A stretch of DNA of 5,569 bases from Cyclobacteriaceae bacterium (GTDB lineage Bacteria; Bacteroidota; Bacteroidia; Cytophagales; Cyclobacteriaceae). Positions within the stretch are counted from its first letter, which is position 1, and each line of letters opens with the position of its first letter. Positions 1 to 5,569 of the stretch are shown here, in pieces. The notes beneath the pieces are model-generated. The model was not told the origin of the DNA. It made no database searches and saw only the letters and a list, made by a program, of their open reading frames with translations. The stretch covers positions 1 through 5,569 of the forward strand of contig CANHCD010000153.1 in the NCBI GenBank assembly GCA_947458795.1, read 5' to 3'. Position numbers and translations under genes: made by a program.

Positions 1-2
1 AA

Positions 3-3000
3 ACAGCCAATGATGGAACTCAATCTGTACTGATTCCGAATGTCGCTACCACAAGAGCAAGAATAAAAATTGAACCCGTAGATAATATTTTCTACACCAT
101 CAACCCGACGGATTTTGTAATCAACTCTACCCAATTAAGTTTATTTAGTTCGGCCGTCGCAGTAGAATTGAATCCTTGCAATGAGTACAAGCAAACCTTC
201 AACTTGCAGGTTCAAAGTAATTCAGCTTCTTCTTCGGTATCCAACATTACTTTTACAGGGGCTCCTGCAGGACTGACCATCACCCTTAGTAAAAATCAGG
301 TAGCTCTAAGTGAGTTGTTTACTGCTACTATTTCCAATCAAACAGCTGCTGCGGGCACCTATAACATTACCTTAAAAGCAGAGCTAAATGGGACCACAGT
401 AGAGCGTCCCATTGTGCTAACCATCTTGGGGAATACCCTATCGCCTGTGACGCTGACAAGCCCATCTGCGGGCGGGACAATCAACCAAAACTCGGTGGAG
501 CTCAAATGGGATCAAGCCGCGAATACCCAAAAGGTGCTCCTTCAAATCTCCAAAGATCAAAATTTCAGCACGCTATTAGTTGATAAAATCGTCTACGGTA
601 CCCGATATGTGTTTAGCCCACTCCTAAACGGTACTTCCTACTACTGGCGTGTCTATGCGCAGAATGGATGCAATACTTCTGCAGCCGTTAGCAGTAACTT
701 TAAGGTGGACCTGGGTTACGAAAAGGTCCTCAAGCACAACAAGGATTTGTACAACACTTCCAACGGGCTTTATCCGATTCAAGTCACAGACTCAAATGTC
801 ATCAAGGGAGTGAAAATCACTGTTTCTGTGGCCAAGGATGCGGCTTCGCAACTAGCAAAGTTGAATGACATGACCATGAGCTTGATCAATCCTGCTGGCC
901 TGGCTGTGGTCTTGTCCAAGCCAACTTCTGAGACTACGGTAGTAAACCTGAATTCGGTATCCTATTTATTTACGGATCAGGCAGCTGAATACAGTGCACC
1001 AGTTTTCAACGAGTCAACCGAAAAATGGCAATTGACAGCTGCCCCTTTTGAAGCGCTAAGCCAATTTAATGGAGGGAATACCTTGGGTAATTGGATCTTC
1101 AAGGTGGAAGGTAAATCGGCTAACGTATCCATTGAAGCCGTGTCTGTTGAGTTCCTCTCGGATCTAGTATTCAAAGCCCCAAGTGCAGAAAACTTGAAGG
1201 TGTTCTTATTCCAAAACGAAACTAAAATTTCGCTACTCGGAAAAAATTATTTGGGTCAATCCTTAGTGAACTCCAAGGTGATTATCAACAAACTTCCCGA
1301 AAAAGGAACCCTGGTGGATAGTCAAAATAATTTGCTCGTAGTAAATACGGCCTATGCATTTACCGATGTTTATTTTGTTCCAAATCAAGGATATCAAGGG
1401 GTAGATCTCTTCAACTACCAAGTGGTGGACATTGCAAACAATAATCTGGAAAGCACCACAGCACAGGTGATTCTTGACTATAAAAATACCAAGCCTGCTT
1501 TGAAAGTATTCGATGAGTATGCTTCTGTACAAGTGGGTAAGTCCCAGACCTTGAATCTGATTTTCAAAAATGCTGAATTTTACAGCGGCTATACCTACAG
1601 CTTATCTGCACCAAAATACGGAACAACAGAAATTACCGGTAACTCGATTCTCTACAAAGCCACAGCTGTTGGGGATGAAGTAATCGAGGTGACCTATACG
1701 ACTGGAACTACTGTAGCGAAAGGCTACATCAACATCAAGAATTTCGGTGGCTATAAATTGATTACAGAACCTCTTCAGGTCTTAAAGCGAGAAGATGTTG
1801 GTTTCAGAGCAGGGAGAACAGTCGCTATTAATGCGGATGGAAGTGTTTTGGCATCTTCCCAAGAAATCTCATGGGAAGTAGGAGACGCTGGATTCAACAT
1901 GAAAAACTACGAGGGAATAGCCAAAATATTCTCCCTTCAAAATGGCCAATACGTTCCTTTGGGGAATGAAATTAAGGGTCAAGGAGTGAATGACCGTTTA
2001 GGCTATCGAATCAATTTGAGTGGTGATGGAAAAACAGTAGCCTTAGCGACCAACCACGTCATGGGATGTTTCAGTTGTACGGTAGCTGGCGATTACGTCA
2101 TTGTGTATTCCTACGACGAGGTTACCAAAACCTGGATCAAGAAAGGGGATAAAATACCATTTGACGGTCAAGGAACAGGCCCTGGTGGAGTGGATATCAA
2201 AAGTGTGGATTTGAATTTTGACGGTTCTATTTTGGCGGTAGGAAACGCAAGAGAGCCAATCAATGGATTTGCCTCTGGCGCAGCATTTATTTTCTCCTTT
2301 GATGAGATTACCAAATCTTGGGTGAAAAAAGGATCTACCATTAATTTAACATTTGTAGGTAAATCTGAAAATGGAACTGATTTCGGTGCTTTTGTACGAC
2401 TGAATAAGGCAGGAAATCGACTCGTATTAAACCAGCCCTACTCGTATTTTAATCCTTCGAAAGCAGGAAATGTCTATGCTTTTGAGTTTGAACAAGGCGA
2501 TTGGAAAATAATGGGACAGCCTTTATCAGGTACTCAAGGTTTCGCTTCTCAGTTTGGAAAAACCGTGGACATGAATGACGCGGGGGATCAGATTGTGATC
2601 AGTGAGAATTATGAAGTCATCTCAAATACTGAAATCTATTTAGGGAAAGCCCATGTCTATACCTACGATGCGCCGACCAAAAAATGGAAGGCGCTTGGAA
2701 ATCAAATCAAAGGGCCAAAAACAACCCTTGCAAAATCAGTTGATGAATGGGGAATTACGGATGAAAATGCGAAGGTGTCCATCAACGGAGCAGGAAATCA
2801 AATTTCCCTTTCTTTGAAGGCATCTGAAAACCTTGAAACCGGTGGGAATCAAAAACACTTCATCAATGTCTACAATTACGACAAGGTGTTGGGAACTTGG
2901 GCGGCAACTTCTAATCCCTTTGCTACAGAAAATAGTGCTCCTGGTGCGGGACATCGCCCTACCTATGTTGAAACAGTGATCAGTTCAAATGGGGCCAAAG

Positions 3001-4349
3001 TGTTTTTTGGTACTGGTGAAGATATAGGCTATCCTGAGGATAAGACATTCATCAAGGTCTATGAAACAACTACCAATGTGATCCCAGATACTGAGGCTCC
3101 TACCTTAGTGCTGAAAAACCCGTACACGCTCCAGTTACCAGCTTCAGGTACTGCTATACTAGCGGCCTCAACCCTAGACAATGGCTCAACTGATAATATT
3201 GCAATTACTGAAGTTGCCCTTTCCAAAGGCACCTTTACCTGTGCGGATCTTGGAGCGAATACGATCACCTTTACCGCAAAAGATGCCGCTGGAAACACCA
3301 CCACTGCTACAGTGACCATCAACGTAGTCGATGAAATCAAACCTACCCTCAAAGCAAAAACCAGCTTCACCATCAAGCTAGATGGGGAAGGCAAAGGCAG
3401 CTTGAAGTGGGAAGACCTCGATGAGGGCAGTACGGATAACTGTTCGATTAAAGACAAGCTCCTTTCCAAATCTGCCTTCACATGCGCTGACCTAGGAGCT
3501 AGCAAAATCACCTACACAGCAAAAGATGCCTCAGGAAATACCTCCACAGCAGAAGTGACAATCACAGTGGTAGACGACATCAAACCTACGCTAAAGGCAA
3601 AAACTGCTTTCACCATCAAGCTGGATGCCGAAGGAAAAGGCGCACTCAAGTGGGAGGATGTAGACCAGGGGAGTACAGATAATTGTGCGATAAAAGACAA
3701 GCTACTTTCCAAATCAGCCTTCACCTGTGCTGACTTAGGTGACAGTAAAATCACGGTGACAGCTAAAGATGCTTCAGGAAATACTTCCACTGCCGAGGTG
3801 ACCATCACGGTAGTCGACGACATCAAACCTACCCTCAAAGCAAAAAGTAGCTATACCATCAAGCTGGATGCCCAAGGAAAGGCCACTCTCAAGTGGGAGG
3901 ATATCGACGAGGGCAGCAGTGACAATTGCAGCATCAAGTCACGATCGCTATCCAAAACTGAGTTTACCCGTACCGACGGGGGAGACAGTAAGATTACCTA
4001 CACGATCACTGATGCCGGCGGAAATACCAGCAGCACCGAGGTGACCGTACGCGTAGACATTGTACTCGCTTCACCTGAGCGCTCCAAGGAAGCCAATTTC
4101 TTGAGAGCTTACCCTAATCCAGTAAGTGACTACCTCTACTTGGAGTTTGCTGTCGGTGTTAGTGCGAGCACTATTCGCAGTACTTCCTTGGTAGATGCCT
4201 CCGGCAAAGTCGTTGGAGAGGTCAGCCTTGAAGATGGAGGCAATGGATTGCTCGGCTTCTCGACCAGATCACTTAAGCCAGGGATGTATTTCCTAAGACT
4301 AAGTACGCGTGACACGCTACACCTAATCAAATTCACCGTTATTCACTAA
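3..4349 (+). CDS. Giant multidomain T9SS-secreted protein, probable reprolysin-type metalloprotease C-terminal part (5' end outside window)
   Basis: The frame is open from the left edge to the TAA at 4347-4349, giving 1448 visible residues and no convincing start. The TTG at 168 is internal, because coding continues upstream of it. The first 40 or so residues (motifs NDGTQSVLIPN, ARIKIEP, DNIFY) match the beta-sandwich module that follows the M12B reprolysin-like peptidase domain in secreted Bacteroidota proteases; the catalytic HExxH region itself is not in the window. Next come an Ig-like domain (about 165-431), an FN3-like domain (432-707, with YYWRVYAQNG), a divergent P-like domain (708-1163), two cadherin/Ig-like domains (1164-1487 and 1488-1751), a seven-unit propeller-like array (1752-3077), four HYR-like repeats (3087-4055) and a T9SS type A sorting domain (4095-4346). 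It is probably exported by Sec and then T9SS and displayed on or released from the surface. The protease assignment is inference from module order. Secretion by T9SS is well supported. A giant adhesin without a peptidase domain is the main alternative. Confidence 0.9.
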   Translation, partial: TANDGTQSVLIPNVATTRARIKIEPVDNIFYTINPTDFVINSTQLSLFSSAVAVELNPCNEYKQTFNLQVQSNSASSSVSNITFTGAPAGLTITLSKNQVALSELFTATISNQTAAAGTYNITLKAELNGTTVERPIVLTILGNTLSPVTLTSPSAGGTINQNSVELKWDQAANTQKVLLQISKDQNFSTLLVDKIVYGTRYVFSPLLNGTSYYWRVYAQNGCNTSAAVSSNFKVDLGYEKVLKHNKDLYNTSNGLYPIQVTDSNVIKGVKITVSVAKDAASQLAKLNDMTMSLINPAGLAVVLSKPTSETTVVNLNSVSYLFTDQAAEYSAPVFNESTEKWQLTAAPFEALSQFNGGNTLGNWIFKVEGKSANVSIEAVSVEFLSDLVFKAPSAENLKVFLFQNETKISLLGKNYLGQSLVNSKVIINKLPEKGTLVDSQNNLLVVNTAYAFTDVYFVPNQGYQGVDLFNYQVVDIANNNLESTTAQVILDYKNTKPALKVFDEYASVQVGKSQTLNLIFKNAEFYSGYTYSLSAPKYGTTEITGNSILYKATAVGDEVIEVTYTTGTTVAKGYINIKNFGGYKLITEPLQVLKREDVGFRAGRTVAINADGSVLASSQEISWEVGDAGFNMKNYEGIAKIFSLQNGQYVPLGNEIKGQGVNDRLGYRINLSGDGKTVALATNHVMGCFSCTVAGDYVIVYSYDEVTKTWIKKGDKIPFDGQGTGPGGVDIKSVDLNFDGSILAVGNAREPINGFASGAAFIFSFDEITKSWVKKGSTINLTFVGKSENGTDFGAFVRLNKAGNRLVLNQPYSYFNPSKAGNVYAFEFEQGDWKIMGQPLSGTQGFASQFGKTVDMNDAGDQIVISENYEVISNTEIYLGKAHVYTYDAPTKKWKALGNQIKGPKTTLAKSVDEWGITDENAKVSINGAGNQISLSLKASENLETGGNQKHFINVYNYDKVLGTWAATSNPFATENSAPGAGHRPTYVETVISSNGAKVFFGTGEDIGYPEDKTFIKVYETTTNVIPDTEAPTLVLKNPYTLQLPASGTAILAASTLDNGSTDNIAITEVALSKGTFTCADLGANTITFTAKDAAGNTTTATVTINVVDEIKPTLKAKTSFTIKLDGEGKGSLKWEDLDEGSTDNCSIKDKLLSKSAFTCADLGASKITYTAKDASGNTSTAEVTITVVDDIKPTLKAKTAFTIKLDAEGKGALKWEDVDQGSTDNCAIKDKLLSKSAFTCADLGDSKITVTAKDASGNTSTAEVTITVVDDIKPTLKAKSSYTIKLDAQGKATLKWEDIDEGSSDNCSIKSRSLSKTEFTRTDGGDSKITYTITDAGGNTSSTEVTVRVDIVLASPERSKEANFLRAYPNPVSDYLYLEFAVGVSASTIRSTSLVDASGKVVGEVSLEDGGNGLLGFSTRSLKPGMYFLRLSTRDTLHLIKFTVIH
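708..1163 (+). other. Divergent proprotein-convertase P-like domain within the giant protein
   Basis: This stretch of about 152 residues has the two hallmarks of P domains. The first is a strand resembling the D-(L/M)-x-(I/M)-x-L-I-x-P-x-G pattern (seen as NDMTMSLINPAG near 867-902). The second is a later F-N-G-x-N-x-x-G-x-W segment (seen as FNGGNTLGNWIF near 1065-1100). The usual acidic D-x-x-x-x-D-x-G stretch after the tryptophan is replaced by VEGKSANVSIEAV, so the calcium-binding or turn region looks degenerate. In Bacteroidota metalloproteases this module commonly follows the FN3-like domain, as it does here, which supports the assignment. P domains stabilise or target secreted peptidases. 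Recognised by eye, without a profile search. Confidence 0.7.
1752..3077 (+). repeat. Seven degenerate ~60-residue repeats, probable seven-bladed beta-propeller
   Basis: Seven units begin at about 1797, 1977, 2166, 2352, 2529, 2712 and 2925. Each follows the same pattern: a G-x-x-V-x-(I/L)-x-x-D/A-G-x-x-(L/I/V)-A/V strand pair, a variable loop, G-x-(A/V)-x-(V/I)-(Y/F)-x-(Y/F)-(D/E), then a W/Y-x-x-(K/L/M)-G-x-x-I-x-G closing strand. Examples are INADGS, LSGDGKT, LNFDGS, LNKAGNR and MNDAGDQ in the first strand, and TKTWIKKG, TKSWVKKG and TKKWKALG at the end of a unit. This is a diverged form of the repeat with core GYSVSLSADG found in many secreted Bacteroidota proteins. Seven units is the usual count for a closed propeller, which suggests a complete ring forming a binding platform. 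The repeats are strongly diverged from each other, so the array is old. What it binds cannot be told from the sequence. Confidence 0.75.
3087..4055 (+). repeat. Four tandem HYR-like repeats (81, 81, 81 and 80 residues)
   Basis: Units run 3087-3329, 3330-3572, 3573-3815 and 3816-4055. Each opens with D-(T/E/D)-(E/I)-(A/K)-P-T-L, passes through a G-S-(T/S)-D-N motif and the region of LSK-x-x-F, and ends with (D)A-x-G-N-T-(S/T)-x-x-x-V-T-(I/V). This is the pattern of HYR/Ig-like surface domains that separate functional modules from the sorting signal. By hand count units 2 and 3 share 72 of 81 residues, and units 3 and 4 share 54 of 80. Unit 1 is clearly more diverged. Units 2 and 3 each carry two cysteines (in DNC and TCADLG), which probably form a disulfide. 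Unit 1 has only the second cysteine and unit 4 only the first. The array probably acts as a stalk that holds the propeller and protease modules away from the cell surface; this role is inference. Confidence 0.88.
4095..4346 (+). other. T9SS type A C-terminal sorting domain
   Basis: The last 84 residues have the standard layout: the entry motif FLRAYPNPVSDYLYLEF, a middle strand LVDASGKVVGEV, then the closing segment SLKPGMYFLRLS followed by a lysine-containing final strand, LIKFTV, next to the stop codon. This is the Por-secretion sorting signal recognised by the type IX secretion machinery of Bacteroidota; in studied species it is removed by the PorU sortase-like protease, often with attachment to an anionic lipopolysaccharide. 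Its presence at the very end shows the gene is intact at its 3' end and that the organism should encode T9SS elsewhere. Confidence 0.95.
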
Positions 4350-4352
4350 GCC

Positions 4353-4802
4353 ATGAAAAAATTTCTTCCCTTCCTACTCCTTTGCCTTGGATTACTCGCT
4401 TCGTGTGGAGAAGATCCAAAATCACCTGAAGAGCAGGCACTAGAAAAGTTGAGCGGTGACCAAGGTACAACGTATTCGCTGGGTACAACGGGTTATGTAA
4501 AACGAAGTCAAGTGGATGAAACTCGATTTTATCCTGGCTTTACCTTCCGAATAGATGGCGCCAACAAGACTTATACCACTACTGGAGCTTCAGATTTATT
4601 TGAGGCTAGCGGCAACTGGGAGTTTGTAGGCACCAACTTTGACAAGATCCGACTTACTGGTAGCAAGCCTGCCTCTCAGGTAGATATTTCCTTTACCAAG
4701 ACGGGGCAAGACCTGGTACTGGTATTTTCTGTCCCTACCCCTCCAGGAGGAAGAGTTGCCGCCCTTACTGGTAGCTATGAAATCAAGTTGACGGGAAACT
4801 AA
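4353..4802 (+). CDS. Small outer-membrane lipoprotein, beta-rich, function unknown
   Basis: This 149-residue protein starts at an ATG three bases after the stop codon of the giant gene. No Shine-Dalgarno sequence precedes it, as is normal for Bacteroidota, so it is probably translated from the same mRNA. Residues 1-17 form a lipoprotein signal peptide (MKK, a leucine-rich core, then lipobox LLASC) with the lipidated cysteine at residue 18. The residues after it, GED, are acidic, resembling the export signal that sends Bacteroidota lipoproteins to the cell surface; surface exposure is therefore possible but not proven. A short linker (SPEEQALEKLSG, a common opening in such proteins) leads to a single beta-rich domain with motifs YPGFTFRI, KTYTTTG, SGNWEFVG, DKIRLTG and a last strand GSYEIKL. 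This resembles small lipocalin-like Bacteroidota lipoproteins in general layout, but I cannot name a family or a ligand. Its position suggests a role connected with the secreted protein, which is inference. Confidence 0.9.
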   Translation: MKKFLPFLLLCLGLLASCGEDPKSPEEQALEKLSGDQGTTYSLGTTGYVKRSQVDETRFYPGFTFRIDGANKTYTTTGASDLFEASGNWEFVGTNFDKIRLTGSKPASQVDISFTKTGQDLVLVFSVPTPPGGRVAALTGSYEIKLTGN

Positions 4803-4848
4803 TTCCTTTTCAATTAGTAATATCTCGGGTTCGAGTAGGACAATCAAG

Positions 4849-4885
4849 AAAAAGCTTCCCGCAATGCTGCGGGGAGCTTTTTTTT
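4849..4885 (+). terminator. Rho-independent terminator after the lipoprotein gene, possibly bidirectional
   Basis: A 15-pair stem is formed by 4849-4863 and 4868-4882 around the four-base loop ATGC, with one T-G wobble (4857 with 4874). The core is GC-rich (TCCCGCA with TGCGGGG). On the plus strand it runs into eight T residues (4878-4885), which makes a strong terminator 46 bases after the lipoprotein stop codon. Read on the minus strand, the A-run at 4849-4853 gives five T residues after the stem, so the same structure may also end the convergent gene that stops at 4943. Confidence 0.92.
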
Positions 4886-4927
4886 GGCTATCAGTGTCTT
4901 AGATATGCTACAATTTTTGGAATTTCA

Positions 4928-4948
4928 AGTTGAAACTCATCTTCAACT
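4928..4948 (-). other. Small inverted repeat overlapping the stop codon of the convergent gene
   Basis: AGTTGAA (4928-4934) and TTCAACT (4942-4948) are exact inverse complements with a seven-base spacer, and they enclose the TGA stop of the minus-strand gene (4945-4943). An overlapping 11-base palindrome, TTCAAGTTGAA (4924-4934 with the central G), sits in the same place. The stem is AT-rich and no T-run follows it on the minus strand, so on its own it is not a convincing terminator. It may protect the mRNA end or be chance. Confidence 0.3.
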
Positions 4949-5569
4949 CCCCGAATGTTTTTTGTTTTTTAACAGCTTAGAAAACGGGACTAGGGAAGGG
5001 GTGGAACGGATGTACTGTTGATAGCTTTCCAAATGCCCCCATTTTTCCATCCCTGAAGCTTCCAGAATTCGTACGCCACTGATGTAAACTAGTAAGAGGT
5101 AGGTGAAGAGTGGAGAGATTAATGTGATATATTGCCAATTGGATAGGGAGGAAAAAGACATCAAAGAAATCCCGGTCCACAAGACGATTTCCCCAAAGTA
5201 GTTTGGGTGCCTAGCGTACTTCCAAAGGCCAGACGTAATAAACGACTCCTTATTTTCAGAGTTTTTTCGAAAGTTCGATTTTTGCCAGTCGGCACTAATC
5301 TCTATGCTGAAACCGAGTCCAAATACCAGCAATCCACCATAAAAAAAGCCATTTGGAAGTACCCCATTTTGGCTTGCGATGGCTGTTAGGGCGCACATGG
5401 AACACAAACAAACCCACATCCCTTGTAATGTCCAGGCCATAAAAAATCGGGTGGCAGCGGGCTTAATGTCTCTAAATCTTTTATCTTCTTTAGCTCGATG
5501 AATTCTTAAGAATAAGAAGCTGCCTAAGCGGATGGCCCAGATTGATATGCAGGATGCCAACAGCATGCT
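4943..5569 (-). CDS. DUF1295 / steroid 5-alpha-reductase-like integral membrane protein (N-terminus outside window)
   Basis: The frame is open to the right edge and stops at TGA 4945-4943. The first ATG in the window (5566-5564) is followed almost at once by the WAIRLGSFLFLRI motif. In full-length members, which are roughly 250-260 residues long, that motif lies well inside the protein after one or two extra membrane helices, so this ATG is probably internal and about 50 residues are missing. Counted from it, hydrophobic segments lie near residues 2-21, 40-65, 72-91, 124-140 and 145-165. The signature GLWKYARHPNYFGE (residues 113-126, 5189-5228) and the end pattern with ILEASGMEKWG and YQQYIRSTPSLVP identify the family, which is related to steroid 5-alpha-reductases and isoprenylcysteine methyltransferases; the conserved Arg-His-Pro-Asn region lies in the cofactor-binding part of those enzymes. 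A reductase of a lipid or polyisoprenoid substrate in the inner membrane is plausible, but the physiological substrate of bacterial members is not established. It converges on the lipoprotein gene and is transcribed separately. Confidence 0.9.
   Translation of the reverse strand, partial: SMLLASCISIWAIRLGSFLFLRIHRAKEDKRFRDIKPAATRFFMAWTLQGMWVCLCSMCALTAIASQNGVLPNGFFYGGLLVFGLGFSIEISADWQKSNFRKNSENKESFITSGLWKYARHPNYFGEIVLWTGISLMSFSSLSNWQYITLISPLFTYLLLVYISGVRILEASGMEKWGHLESYQQYIRSTPSLVPFSKLLKNKKHSGS

Noticed and set aside
3059..3838. Two long antisense open frames (150 and 108 codons, abutting) across the HYR repeats.
   Set aside because: They mirror the repeat periodicity of the real plus-strand gene and show low-complexity Ser/Val/Leu-rich translations without any recognisable motif; they are shadows of the coding strand.
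4823..4845. GGTTCGAGT at about 4829-4837 resembles the T-loop of a tRNA gene.
   Set aside because: The five bases on each side of the loop do not pair, there is no acceptor stem, and the sequence upstream is the end of the lipoprotein gene. It forms only a four-pair CTCG/CGAG hairpin.
4596..4847. Antisense open frame of 83 codons overlapping the lipoprotein gene.
   Set aside because: It is antisense to a well-supported lipoprotein gene and its translation has no recognisable domain or signal.
4886..4942. Possible promoter or small RNA in the gap between the terminator and the convergent gene.
   Set aside because: The 57 bases are AT-rich but show no pair of Bacteroidota-type promoter elements, and no gene reads away from this gap; both neighbours end here.
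5207..5389. Plus-strand open frame of 60 codons inside the DUF1295 gene.
   Set aside because: It lies opposite the conserved RHPNYFGE region of a clear family member and its translation resembles no protein I recognise.

Overview
The window looks like chromosomal DNA from a member of the Bacteroidota, most likely a Cytophagales/Cyclobacteriaceae-type marine or freshwater bacterium. The evidence is a C-terminal type IX secretion (T9SS) type A sorting domain, a family of repeat domains typical of large secreted Bacteroidota proteins, a lipoprotein with acidic residues just after the lipobox cysteine, and no Shine-Dalgarno sequence before the one start codon that can be seen. The genus-level placement is inference.

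Layout: (1) Positions 1-4349 (+) hold the 3' part of one giant gene. Its reading frame is open to the left edge, so the true start lies outside the window. The 1448 residues visible read, in order: the tail of a beta-sandwich module usually found after reprolysin-like (M12B) zinc metallopeptidase domains, an Ig-like domain, a fibronectin-III-like domain, a divergent proprotein-convertase P-like domain, two cadherin/Ig-like domains, a beta-propeller-like array of seven units of about 60 residues, four HYR-like repeats of about 81 residues, and the T9SS sorting domain. (2) Three bases later, at 4353-4802 (+), is a 149-residue lipoprotein that is almost certainly co-transcribed with it. (3) A strong hairpin plus T-tract at 4849-4885 ends this transcript. 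(4) Converging from the right, 4943-5569 (-), is a DUF1295 / steroid 5-alpha-reductase-like membrane protein whose N-terminus is cut off by the window edge.

Functionally, the first two genes form a cell-envelope pair: a very large protein exported through T9SS to the cell surface or medium, probably a protease carrying adhesive or substrate-binding modules, and a small outer-membrane lipoprotein of unknown role. The DUF1295 gene is an independent, convergent unit, and nothing ties it to the other two. No RNA gene, mobile element, CRISPR array or phage gene was seen. No intergenic stretch exceeds 140 bases. The most notable features are the modular repeat architecture and the mosaic history of the HYR repeats, not an obviously new system.
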